A program made the translations under genes and the position numbers. The notes beneath the pieces were generated by a model. It saw nothing but the letters and a program-made list of their open reading frames with translations, ran no database searches and was not told the origin of the DNA. A stretch of 64,000 nucleotides of DNA, from the NCBI RefSeq assembly GCF_037190085.1, contig NZ_JBBCJO010000012.1:310001-374000 (forward strand), in the 5' to 3' direction. The DNA comes from Gemmatimonas aurantiaca. GTDB lineage: Bacteria > Gemmatimonadota > Gemmatimonadetes > Gemmatimonadales > Gemmatimonadaceae. Positions 34,323 to 43,078 of this stretch are shown piece after piece; positions within the stretch are counted from its first letter, which is position 1; every line of letters starts with the position of its first letter.

Positions 34323-36221
34323 TCACCGCAGCGCTTCCAACACCTCCCACCGCTCCATCATCGCCAGCACCTCCTCGTCTAACTGCGCCGCCCGCGCCTG
34401 CAACGCCACCACGCGCGCACCATCGCGCAGGACCATTGGATCGGCCAGTTGCGCATAACACCCGTCACGCTCCTCCTCGGCGGCGGCGATCCGGTCGGGA
34501 AGTCCATCGAGTTCGGCGGACTCCTTGAATGAGAGTTTGCGCCTCTTCTCTTTGACTGGTGCGGCGGATGGCCGTGCCGGGGCGGCTTCCGATGCGCGGG
34601 CGGGCGCCAGCACCGCCTCCGCGGGCACCGGACGCTGACGGATCCAGTCGGAGTACCCACCGACGTACTCGTGCACCTCTCCCCGTCCTTCGAACACCAG
34701 GGTGCTCGTCACCACGGCATCGAGAAAGGCACGGTCGTGCGACACCAGCAGCAGCGTGCCACCGAACCCCAGCAACAGCGACTCGAGCACGTCCAGCGTC
34801 TCCATGTCGAGATCGTTGGTGGGTTCGTCGAGCACGAGCACGTTGAACCGTTTCGTGAACAGCCGCGCCAGCAGCAACCGATTGCGTTCACCGCCACTCA
34901 GGGCGCGAATGGGCGTGCGCGCACGATCCGGTGAGAACAGGAAATCCTGCAGATAGCCGTGCACATGCCGGCGCTCGTTGCCGATCTGCACCCATTCACT
35001 GCCTTCGCCGATGCTTTCGAAGACCGTCTGCTCGGGATCGAGCTGTTCACGCAACTGATCGAAGTACGCGATCTCGAGATTGGTGCCGTGCCGCACCACG
35101 CCGGCATCCGGAGCGAGTTCGCCGAGCAGCAACCGGATGAGCGTGGTCTTCCCCGAGCCATTGGGTCCGATGAGTCCCACCCGATCGCCGCGCATGATCG
35201 TGGTGGTGAGATCGCGCACGATGGGACGGTCGCCATGCGAAAAAGTCAGCCCCTGCGTTTCGATGACGAGACGTCCGGAGCGATCGGCTTCCTGCACCTG
35301 CGCGCGCGTAGTACCAACGCGTTCCCGTCGGGTCGCGCGATCCACGCGCATCGCCTCGAGCGCGCGCACGCGGCCTTCATTGCGCGTACGACGTGCCTGG
35401 ATACCCGTTCGGATCCACACCTCTTCCTGCGCCAGGCGACGATCGAAGTCCTCCCACGCTTTCGATTCGGCGTGGAGCATCGCGTCCTTGCGCTCGAGAT
35501 AGGTCTCGTAGCTCGTGCCAAAATCCGCGAGCTGGCCGCGATCGAGTTCCACCACGCGCGTGGCCACACGACGCAGGAAGGCGCGATCGTGCGTGACGAA
35601 CACCAGCGTGATGCCCTGCGCGATGAGATACGTCTCCATCCACTCGATGGCATCGATATCGAGATGGTTGGTGGGTTCGTCCAGCAGCAGCACATCGGGC
35701 GCACTGACGAGGGCACGGGCCAGCAGCGTCTGCCGGGTGCGTCCACCGGATGCGTGCTCGATGAGCGCGTCGGCATCGAGCTGCAGATGCTGCAACACGG
35801 TCTCCACCCGTCGATGCAGTTGCCAACCATCGGCGGCATCGATCTGCCGGTGACGGCGATCGAGTTCCGCCAGCGCGGCGTCGGAGTGATCGGTGCTCAC
35901 CCGCACCGAGGCCGCGTGAAACGCCGTGAGCAAACGTCCGCGCTCTCCGAGCCCCGATGCCACCACATCGAAAATCGAGCCGGAGAGCGTACGTGGCACA
36001 TCCTGTTCGAGACGGGCCACGGTGACCCCGCCCTGCCGGACCACGAGGCCATCGTCGGGAGCGAGCGTGCCGTCGAGCACCTGCATGAACGTGCTCTTGC
36101 CGGCGCCGTTGCGTCCCAGCAGACACACCCGCTCCCCGCGTTCGATGGCGAAGTTCGCGCCATCGAGCACCGGCGGTCCGCCAAACGCGATCGTGGCGCC
36201 CTGCAGCGAGATCAGCGCCAT
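34323..36221 (-). CDS. ABC-F ATPase, Uup-like
   Basis: A 632-residue cytosolic protein with two ABC domains and no membrane part. Walker A motifs are 'GRNGAGKST' and 'GPNGSGKTT'; the signature sequences are 'ASGGRTRQ' and 'LSGGERNRL'; Walker B regions are 'LLLDEPTNHLD' and 'LVLDEPTNDLD'. The inter-ABC linker ('RTRNEGRVRALEAMRVDRATRR') and a C-terminal coiled coil match Uup, which acts on branched DNA or ribosomes. ABC-F proteins of this kind lack antibiotic-resistance linker features that I could recognise. ATG 36221 has only a weak ribosome-binding site. Confidence 0.92.
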   Translation of the reverse strand: MALISLQGATIAFGGPPVLDGANFAIERGERVCLLGRNGAGKSTFMQVLDGTLAPDDGLVVRQGGVTVARLEQDVPRTLSGSIFDVVASGLGERGRLLTAFHAASVRVSTDHSDAALAELDRRHRQIDAADGWQLHRRVETVLQHLQLDADALIEHASGGRTRQTLLARALVSAPDVLLLDEPTNHLDIDAIEWMETYLIAQGITLVFVTHDRAFLRRVATRVVELDRGQLADFGTSYETYLERKDAMLHAESKAWEDFDRRLAQEEVWIRTGIQARRTRNEGRVRALEAMRVDRATRRERVGTTRAQVQEADRSGRLVIETQGLTFSHGDRPIVRDLTTTIMRGDRVGLIGPNGSGKTTLIRLLLGELAPDAGVVRHGTNLEIAYFDQLREQLDPEQTVFESIGEGSEWVQIGNERRHVHGYLQDFLFSPDRARTPIRALSGGERNRLLLARLFTKRFNVLVLDEPTNDLDMETLDVLESLLLGFGGTLLLVSHDRAFLDAVVTSTLVFEGRGEVHEYVGGYSDWIRQRPVPAEAVLAPARASEAAPARPSAAPVKEKRRKLSFKESAELDGLPDRIAAAEEERDGCYAQLADPMVLRDGARVVALQARAAQLDEEVLAMMERWEVLEALR

Positions 36222-36344
36222 GGACTGCACCAGGATGCGCGCTGCGAATGCGGACCATGCCCTGCCCTGCGGTTTCTCCGTCCCATGGGCGCAAGCTCGC
36301 CCGACCGGGGACGCAATGCAACGCCTGTCCGTGATGGTATTTGG

Positions 36345-36356
36345 TATATTTCGGGA
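36345..36356 (+). promoter_or_regulatory. Possible -10 box for a near-leaderless DCC transcript
   Basis: TATATT at 36345-36350 lies 5 nt before the ATG at 36356, with no Shine-Dalgarno sequence in between. If it is a -10 element, transcription would start at or next to the start codon. No clear -35 box is visible. Confidence 0.3.
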
Positions 36357-36820
36357 TGTCCGTCGCCGAGCCGCGACCCCTCGGGGCTTCACTGCCGCGG
36401 CAGGCCCCGATCCTGCTCTATGACGGTGAATGTGGAGTCTGCGCCGCGAGTGTACAGTTCGTGTTGCGGCACGAACGGGCTTTGGCATCCGCGGCGCACC
36501 GTCTGTATTTCGCCCCGTTGCGGGGAGAGGTCGCGAGCAGGCTCCGGAAGGAGCACCCGACGCTGGCCGGTGTCGATTCCGTCATCTGGGTGACCGGTAT
36601 TTTGGGCCACTCTCCCGCGATCCTCGTCCGGAGTGATGCGGTGCTCGCGGTGCTGCGTTATCTGGGTGGCCCCTGGCGCTGGCTCGCGGCGGCAGGGCGT
36701 ATCGTCCCCCGCGGGTTTCGCGATACCCTCTACGGGATGATCGCCCGCCGGCGTTACCGGCTGGCCCCGCGCAGGTGTCTGCTGCCGTCGGCGATCGGCC
36801 CCTCGCGCTTTCTGGATTGA
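36356..36820 (+). CDS. DCC-family thiol-disulfide oxidoreductase (DUF393)
   Basis: A 154-residue protein with the DCC signature 'LYDGECGVCAASVQF' (DxxCxxC) near residue 25, then 'AAHRLYFAPLRGE', 'SVIWV' and 'LRYLGGPWRWLAA' as in the family. The predicted fold is thioredoxin-like and the active-site pair is CxxC. It precedes an amidase by 16 bp in one direction and diverges from the ABC-F gene. Its specific role is unknown. Confidence 0.92.
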   Translation: MSVAEPRPLGASLPRQAPILLYDGECGVCAASVQFVLRHERALASAAHRLYFAPLRGEVASRLRKEHPTLAGVDSVIWVTGILGHSPAILVRSDAVLAVLRYLGGPWRWLAAAGRIVPRGFRDTLYGMIARRRYRLAPRRCLLPSAIGPSRFLD

Positions 36821-36836
36821 ACGGGCAGGATTCTGC

Positions 36837-38351
36837 ATGACGCTTCCATTGCCCGAATACGACCAGCTCGATGGTCTCGCCATGGCGGACCTCGTGCACC
36901 GGAGGGAGATCACGCCCACGGAGCTGGCCGAGGCGGCGCTCGCCCGCATGGCCGCCCGCAATCCGGCGCTCAATGCCATCGTGCGTCCGCTCGAGGCGAT
37001 GGCCCGTGAGATGGCGCAGGCACTGGAGGCCGCGCTGAAAGCATCACCCGATCATCACGCGCCGTTCGTCGGTGTGCCGATGGTCATCAAAGACATGCTC
37101 GCCAACATCGCGAACGTGCCCACCAGCTTCGGCAACCATCGCCTGCAGCAGATCGTGGCGCCGGATGACAGCGAACTCGTCGCGCGGTACCGACGGGCCG
37201 GCGCGGTGTTCATCGGCAAGTCCAACACACCGGAGTTCGGACTCACGCCATTCACGGAGAGCGAAGCGTTGGGGCCGGCGCACAATCCCTGGGACACCGG
37301 CAAGACCACGGGCGGATCGAGCGGGGGTTCGGGGGCGGCTGTCGCCGCGCGCATCGTCCCGATCGGTCATGGTGGTGATGGCGGCGGCTCCATCCGCATC
37401 CCGGCATCATGCAACGGCGTCTTCGGTCTCAAACCGAGTCGTGGTCGCATGCCCACCGGCCCGGTGTTCGGCGATTCGTGGCGGGGGTTCGTGCAGGAGC
37501 ATGTGCTCACCATCAGCGTGCGCGATTCGGCGGCGATGCTCGACGCCACTGCCGGTGAGGACATCGGCACACCGGTGGCCTGTCCGCGGCAGGAGCGCCC
37601 CTATCTCGACGAAGTGCAACGTGACCCGGAGCCCCTGCGTATCGCGGTGACCACCACGCCATTCTTCGGCAAGGATGTGCATCCCGATTGCATCGCGGCG
37701 CTCGACGATGCCGCGACGCTGCTGTCGTCGCTGGGGCATCATGTCGAGCGCGCGGAGCCCGTGGTGAACGGCGCGGCGCTGGCGCGTGCGTTCCTCACCA
37801 TCGTGGCCGGTGAATGCCGCGCCGATATCGCATGGCTTGGCCAGCAACTCGGCCGCCGTCCGCGCATGGATGACGTGGAGGTCTCCACCTGGGCACTCGG
37901 CCTCGTGGGCCGCTCCCTCAGCGCGGGCGACTATGCGAGCGCCGCGCGTGAACTGCAGATGGCCGGTCGCGTCGTCGGTCGTTTTCACGAACGGTACGAT
38001 CTGCTGCTCACGCCCACACTGGCCGCACCGCCCTTCACCATCGGCGCGCTGCAACCCACGGCGCTGGAACGGGCCGCGTTGAGTGTGATCGGTCGTTTCG
38101 GACTGGGCAATGCATTGCGTGCCGCCGGCATGCTGGACGACATCGTCGACAAGGTCTACGCATTCATGCCCTACACGGCGCTGTTCAATGTCACGGGTCA
38201 GCCGGCGATGTCGGTGCCGCTGTACTGGAATGCGACGGGGCTGCCCATCGGCACGCAGATGGTTGCGCGGTTCGGCGATGAAGCCACCCTGTTTCAGGTG
38301 GCCGGTCAGTTGGAACGCGCGAGACCGTGGGCCGCGCGCGTTCCGTTCTGA
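36837..38351 (+). CDS. Amidase-signature family amidase
   Basis: A 504-residue amidase. The Ser-cisSer-Lys triad is visible: K85 ('VIKDML'), S161 ('TTGGSSGGSG') and nucleophile S185 ('GDGGGSIRIPASCNG'). The 24-residue spacing between the serines is that of the family. There is no signal peptide, so it is cytosolic. It could hydrolyse small amides or nitrile-derived amides; it is not GatA-like, because gatB and gatC partners and the GatA-specific context are missing. It is probably co-transcribed with the DCC gene and converges with the M28 gene. Confidence 0.93.
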   Translation: MTLPLPEYDQLDGLAMADLVHRREITPTELAEAALARMAARNPALNAIVRPLEAMAREMAQALEAALKASPDHHAPFVGVPMVIKDMLANIANVPTSFGNHRLQQIVAPDDSELVARYRRAGAVFIGKSNTPEFGLTPFTESEALGPAHNPWDTGKTTGGSSGGSGAAVAARIVPIGHGGDGGGSIRIPASCNGVFGLKPSRGRMPTGPVFGDSWRGFVQEHVLTISVRDSAAMLDATAGEDIGTPVACPRQERPYLDEVQRDPEPLRIAVTTTPFFGKDVHPDCIAALDDAATLLSSLGHHVERAEPVVNGAALARAFLTIVAGECRADIAWLGQQLGRRPRMDDVEVSTWALGLVGRSLSAGDYASAARELQMAGRVVGRFHERYDLLLTPTLAAPPFTIGALQPTALERAALSVIGRFGLGNALRAAGMLDDIVDKVYAFMPYTALFNVTGQPAMSVPLYWNATGLPIGTQMVARFGDEATLFQVAGQLERARPWAARVPF

Positions 38352-38384
38352 CTGTATCAGCTCACCGTCACCCTCCACCCGGCT

Positions 38385-39686
38385 TCACTTCCGCACCATC
38401 GCCCCCACCAACTTCGCCACCGCGCCCAGCGTGGTCTGCGCGGCATTCAGTCCCAGCCGGAAATCGGCGTCACTGAAGGTGATGAACAGATCGGTGGGCT
38501 GATGCCAGTGGGGATCCCATCCGCTGCCGATCTGCGTGCCGCGTTCGTTCTCCCGCATGCTCACCGACGCCACGAGATCCTGAAATGGACCCGAGTCGGT
38601 GTTGGTCATGTGCGGCCCCACCTGCGCGGGATAGTCGGTCGCGTATTTCGTATTCGCTCCATGCAGCGCCCACGCCAGCTCGGCCGATTGCTTCGCCATC
38701 TTCGAGTTGGCCTGGAACTCGATGTTCACGTCGGCTTCGGGACGCTGATCCTTCGGGATGGTGCCATCGGCCTTCGGCATGCCATGATCGAACATCATCA
38801 TGTCGTGCTGGATCATGCCGAGCCAGCGGGGCTCGGGATACTTCCCTGAACCCTTCGGTTCTTCGATGCCCTGCAGACGTGCGCGCTGATCGACGTAGGC
38901 ATGCGCACCGTTGAGGCCCGTCTCCTCGTTGTTCCAGAGGATGAAGCGCACCGATCGTTCGGTCTGCACACGCGGATCACTGAAGATGCGCGCCAGCTCC
39001 ATGACGATGGCCGTGCCCGATGCATCGTCATTGACGGCTTCTCCCCATCCGATGCCGTCCATGTGCCCACCGACGATGTACATCTCGTCGGGACGTGTCG
39101 TGCCGACTTTCGTGCAGTACACCTCCTGGCGCCTGCCCGGCGTGCTGGGCTCCGCATTCAGCGCGCGAAGACGGGCATCGGGCTGCCGCAATGAATCGTT
39201 GTTCACGCCCGTACGTGTCCGGATGCCACGCGGCCGGCCACCACCAACGGCCGTGAGAGCGGCAGGCGGACGATTCGCCGCGTTGCCGGCACCGCCGGTA
39301 TTCGCAGGACGCGGCTGCGGCGCCGGCGGATTGTATTCGTACGTGATACGCTCCGTGTTCGTACAGCCGTAGCTCCTGAGCTGGGCTTCGATCCAGTCCA
39401 CCGCATCACGATTGCGCTTGGTGCCCTGGCGGCGGTCACCGAACTGCGCGAGGCCTTTGATGGTGGCCTTGTATTTCGCGAGATCGAGTTGGGAGACCAT
39501 CACCGCCACCGGGTCGGCGGAGTCGATCACGATGGACGCGGTGGGCAGTACCGCCGGAACCGCGGCGGTCGACGCCCCCGACTGCGCGCCGGTGGCGCAC
39601 ACCGGAATGGAAAGCAGGCAGGCCGCCATCAATGGGGTGATGCGGGCCACGCGGGAACGGGAAAGCATGGGCAGGTGGGAAGACAT
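38385..39686 (-). CDS. M28-family zinc peptidase, secreted
   Basis: A 433-residue protein with a signal peptide (residues about 14-35, 'LMAACLLSIPVCATGA'). The two-zinc ligands fit M28: His in 'VGGHMDGIGWG', Asp in 'VNDDASGTAIVMELA', Glu pair in 'LWNNEETGLNGAH', Asp in 'GMIQHDMMMFDH', and His in 'WDPHWHQPTDLFI'. A Pro/Asn/Ala-rich insert lies near residues 115-150. It is probably a periplasmic aminopeptidase. ATG 39686 is the first start that keeps the signal peptide. Confidence 0.92.
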   Translation of the reverse strand: MSSHLPMLSRSRVARITPLMAACLLSIPVCATGAQSGASTAAVPAVLPTASIVIDSADPVAVMVSQLDLAKYKATIKGLAQFGDRRQGTKRNRDAVDWIEAQLRSYGCTNTERITYEYNPPAPQPRPANTGGAGNAANRPPAALTAVGGGRPRGIRTRTGVNNDSLRQPDARLRALNAEPSTPGRRQEVYCTKVGTTRPDEMYIVGGHMDGIGWGEAVNDDASGTAIVMELARIFSDPRVQTERSVRFILWNNEETGLNGAHAYVDQRARLQGIEEPKGSGKYPEPRWLGMIQHDMMMFDHGMPKADGTIPKDQRPEADVNIEFQANSKMAKQSAELAWALHGANTKYATDYPAQVGPHMTNTDSGPFQDLVASVSMRENERGTQIGSGWDPHWHQPTDLFITFSDADFRLGLNAAQTTLGAVAKLVGAMVRK

Positions 39687-39867
39687 GGGGATGATCCGTT
39701 CAAACCCTGCGGTGGGAACACTCTGTCCAAACGGTGGCAGGAATGGATCGGGCCTCGTCGCCCGACGCCTGCCGTTTCTGCAATCGCTCCGCAGAGACAC
39801 GTGAAACCTCGCACCGCTGACCACGTGGTGTCAGGGGTCCGGGTCAATCACATCAACATCGGGTCTC

Positions 39868-40998
39868 ATGAGTCCTTCCCTGCGAAACAACCCGCAGCGT
39901 CCGCGTGGTCTTCGTCCGACGTCGTGGCCGAACACCGGCCTCATGACCGGGGCCGTGAGTGCGGTCTTCCTGACGTTCACCAGTCCCCTCCAGGCACAGA
40001 CCGAACGCCAGACGCTCAGCGGCGAGCGCGTGGCCCTGTACAATCTGGCGGGCGAAGTGCGCATCGAACGTGGACGTGGACGTGGACGCACCGTGGAATT
40101 CGAGATCACCCGCCGCGGCGCCGATGCACGCCGGCTGCGCATCGAAACCGGTACGGTGCGTGGCATCCCCACGCTGCGCGTCATCTATCCCGACGACGAC
40201 ATCGTCTACAGCCCCGCGTCGGAGCGCAACCGGGGCGCCACCGACAGCCGCATCAACGACGATGGTACCTGGGGTGGCGACAACGGCTGGCGCGGCGGAC
40301 GACGCGTGCGCATCCGTTCGCGTGGTGATGGCATGGAAGCATGGGCCGACATCCGCGTGCTCGTGCCGGATGGGCAGAAGTTCAACGCCCATCTGCTGGT
40401 GGGTGAACTCAAGGCGATCGACGTCGACGCCACCCTCTCGCTCGATGCGGCCTCGGCGCGCATCACCGCCGAACAGGTGCGCGGCAATCTGGATATCGAT
40501 ACGGGATCCGGCGGTATCGTCGTGCGCGACGCCCGGGTATCGACGCTGCGTCTCGATACCGGTTCCGGTGGGGTCACCCTCGATGGCGTCACGGCCGAGG
40601 ATTGCTCCATCGAGACGGGATCGGGTGGGGTGAGCGGCAGCGCCGCCAACTGTCAGCGTCTCGACATCGACGTGGGATCGGGCGGCGTGCGTCTCGAGGA
40701 CGCCACCGCGGAAACCATCACCGTCGACGCCGGCAGTGGCAGTGTCTCTCTGGGCTTGCGTCGTTCACCACGTTCGGCCGCGATCGAATCGGGATCCGGT
40801 GGTGTCACTCTGAATCTGCCGGCCGACTTCAGTGCGACGGTGGACATCGAAACCGGCAGCGGTGGGATCAGCTCCGATTTCGAGATCAGGACCAGCCGTT
40901 TCGCGCGTCGCGAAATACACGGCACGATCGGTGATGGGCGCGGTCGCCTGCGTGTGGAAAGTGGTTCGGGATCGGTGCGCCTCAGACGGGCGCCCTGA
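39868..40998 (+). CDS. DUF4097-family beta-helix protein, exported
   Basis: A 376-residue protein with an N-terminal export signal (residues about 18-43, 'LMTGAVSAVFLTFTSPLQAQ'). The second half contains about eight repeats of an 18-20-residue unit with a 'DTGSGG(V/I)' core (also ETGSGGV, DVGSGGV, DAGSGSV, ESGSGGV). These build a right-handed parallel beta-helix in the DUF4097/DUF4098 adhesin-like families. An Arg/Gly-rich segment lies near 65-75. It may be a surface or periplasmic protein. Its 3' end overlaps the end of the next gene, on the other strand, by 17 bp. Confidence 0.9.
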   Translation: MSPSLRNNPQRPRGLRPTSWPNTGLMTGAVSAVFLTFTSPLQAQTERQTLSGERVALYNLAGEVRIERGRGRGRTVEFEITRRGADARRLRIETGTVRGIPTLRVIYPDDDIVYSPASERNRGATDSRINDDGTWGGDNGWRGGRRVRIRSRGDGMEAWADIRVLVPDGQKFNAHLLVGELKAIDVDATLSLDAASARITAEQVRGNLDIDTGSGGIVVRDARVSTLRLDTGSGGVTLDGVTAEDCSIETGSGGVSGSAANCQRLDIDVGSGGVRLEDATAETITVDAGSGSVSLGLRRSPRSAAIESGSGGVTLNLPADFSATVDIETGSGGISSDFEIRTSRFARREIHGTIGDGRGRLRVESGSGSVRLRRAP

Positions 40999-41509
40999 GG
41001 ATCGCCAGCAAGCGTCCGGTGAATCCGAATTCCCAGGTGGTTCCGTAACGAATGTCCGCCACCACATAGCGTCCCCGTTCACGCGTGACGACCACGGTGT
41101 CACGCCAGTTCACCGCGGGACGCTGTGTGGTGTTGGTGAAGGCCATCACCACCAACGCCGTGTCACCCTGCGTGATGGTGGTGTCGGGTCTGGCGCTGGT
41201 GCGTCCTTCGAACAGACTGCTGAAGGGATCCCCATCGGCGAAGACCGGCTTTTGATCGGGCCGCTCACGCGCCGCCGTCCGTCGCGCCTGATCCGCGTGC
41301 GCGAGGGCATCGGCCAGGGAGTCACTGAGAAAGGGCCGCAGTGCCGTGAGGGACAACGAATCGGGCACCGTCTGCACACCCAGCGCATCGAGCATGGCAT
41401 AGAGTTGCACGGCGGCGTGCGCTGGCGTCTTCGCTTCGGATGGTGCGCACGAGACGGCACCACCCGCGCCGGCGATCAATGCGACGGTCGCCAGACACCG
41501 CTGAATCAT
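40982..41509 (-). CDS. Small lipoprotein, DUF3828-like
   Basis: A 175-residue lipoprotein. The signal 'RCLATVALIAGAGGAVSC' ends in a lipobox Cys at residue 21. The mature part ('ALRPFLSDSLADALAHADQ', 'FADGDPFSSLFEGRTS', 'ALVVMAFTNTTQRPAVNWRD' and 'YVVADIRYG') resembles DUF3828 proteins of the periplasm, including the 'DPFSSLFEG' pattern. ATG 41509 has GGAG 6 nt upstream; the frame upstream is a shadow of the MATE gene. It lies 26 bp downstream of the MATE gene. Function unknown. Confidence 0.82.
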   Translation of the reverse strand: MIQRCLATVALIAGAGGAVSCAPSEAKTPAHAAVQLYAMLDALGVQTVPDSLSLTALRPFLSDSLADALAHADQARRTAARERPDQKPVFADGDPFSSLFEGRTSARPDTTITQGDTALVVMAFTNTTQRPAVNWRDTVVVTRERGRYVVADIRYGTTWEFGFTGRLLAILRAPV

Positions 41510-41535
41510 GCGCGCTCCACGATGGCCAGGCATCA

Positions 41536-42978
41536 TCACGCGACCGCCGGTTCGGATCGCACGGCGGCCCGCTTGTCGAGCTCCCGGTGCAGCAACCAGA
41601 ACACGAATGCGGCCTGCAGCACCATCGTGCCCACCGACAGCCACCACAGATGCGCGAGTCGGAATGACGACTGACGCGCGAGCCACAGCGCCGGCAGCGC
41701 AAAGGTCACCAGACGCGACGCACTGCTGAACAGCGAGGGCATCGTGTTGCCCAGCGCCTGGAACATGCCGCTGCAGGTGAAGATCAGCCCCGTTGCCACG
41801 AAGTTCCACGAGATGATGCGCAGAAACTCCGCGGCCACGGCGATGACTTCCGCTTCCGGTGTGAATCCCTTCACCAGCAGGTCGGGGCGCCACTGACAGA
41901 GCAACGCCAGCACCGTCATGAGTCCTCCACCCATGATCACGGCCGACCGGAACGTTTCGCGCACCCGATCGAGATGTCCGGCGCCCATGTTCTGTCCGGC
42001 CAGCGGCGCCGCCGAGAAGGCGATGGCCATGGCCGGCAGGAAGATCGACTGCATCACCCGTGAACCGATGCCGTAACCGGCCTGCGCCGCCGCACCGAAG
42101 TCGCGAATGACATAGTAGTTCACCGCCGTGAACACGAACATCAGGGCGAATTCACCACCGGGCGGCACGCCGATCTTCAGCATGCGTCGTACGACATCCC
42201 AGCGCACGCCGAGCAATGCCCGCTGGAAGTACACGTAGTGCTCGAGTCGGAAGAAGTAGCCGAGCAGCAGCATCACACCGGCCGCGATGGCGATCGTGCT
42301 GGACAATCCCGCACCGGCCACACCGAGAGCACGACCGGTGCCCCACCCCGCGATGAGCACGGGCGCCAACACGATGTTGAGAATGACGGTGAGCATCTGC
42401 ACCACCATCATCGGCTTGACGATGCCGGTGCCGCGCAACGCCGAGCCCATCGACACCAGGGCGAACTGCAGGGCCAGACCGGGGATGAACCAGCGCAGAT
42501 AGGTGACGCCCGCGGCATGGGTGGCCGCATCGGCGCCCACGGTGTTCATGTACCGTTCGCACAGCGCGTATCCGCCCACCAGTGTGATGAGTGCGCACAC
42601 ACCGGCCCACACCACGCTCTGATTGAAGATCAGATTGGCGTCGTCGCGATCCTTGCGGCCGACGGCGTGCGAGATCAACGCCATCGTCCCCACACCGAGC
42701 ACCTGGGTGAGCGCCATGACGATGTACTGCACATTGCCCGCCGCTCCCACGCCGGCCACCGCGGCGTCGCCGAGCCTGGCGACGAACCACAGGTCGACCA
42801 GGAAGTACAGCGTCTGGAAGATCATCCCCGCCGCCATGGGGAGGGCGAGGCGCAGCAGATGTCTGGGGATGGAGCCGTGAGTGAGGTCGCGCACGAGAAG
42901 AAAATTCGGGAGACTTCCGGAGAATCGATGGTTGGGAACGCTGGCGTACTGGGATCGGTCGCGCAATATCGCGGCCAT
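41536..42978 (-). CDS. MATE-family multidrug/metabolite exporter
   Basis: A 480-residue protein with about 12 membrane helices in two pseudo-symmetric halves. Family features are 'LALPMAAGMIFQTLYFLVD' at TM1, 'GVGTMALISHAVGRKD' between halves, 'RGTGIVKPMMVVQ' and 'GQNMGAGHLDRVRETF' in the second half. It would expel a cationic drug or metabolite in exchange for Na+ or H+. ATG 42978 is used, with AGGA 7 nt upstream. No local regulator gene is adjacent, and the substrate is unknown. Confidence 0.93.
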   Translation of the reverse strand: MAAILRDRSQYASVPNHRFSGSLPNFLLVRDLTHGSIPRHLLRLALPMAAGMIFQTLYFLVDLWFVARLGDAAVAGVGAAGNVQYIVMALTQVLGVGTMALISHAVGRKDRDDANLIFNQSVVWAGVCALITLVGGYALCERYMNTVGADAATHAAGVTYLRWFIPGLALQFALVSMGSALRGTGIVKPMMVVQMLTVILNIVLAPVLIAGWGTGRALGVAGAGLSSTIAIAAGVMLLLGYFFRLEHYVYFQRALLGVRWDVVRRMLKIGVPPGGEFALMFVFTAVNYYVIRDFGAAAQAGYGIGSRVMQSIFLPAMAIAFSAAPLAGQNMGAGHLDRVRETFRSAVIMGGGLMTVLALLCQWRPDLLVKGFTPEAEVIAVAAEFLRIISWNFVATGLIFTCSGMFQALGNTMPSLFSSASRLVTFALPALWLARQSSFRLAHLWWLSVGTMVLQAAFVFWLLHRELDKRAAVRSEPAVA

Positions 42979-43078
42979 ATCAGGTCCTGTCGCCGGTGAT
43001 TGCCGGTGATTGCCGGACCCGGATCGCCGGCCCAGTTTTCCATTTCCCACCGTTGCCCGCCCCTACCAGAACCTGTTC

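Noticed and set aside
42990..43030. CCGGTGATTG tandem repeat between MATE and NHL genes
   Set aside because: Only two to three 10-bp units; too short to treat as an element.
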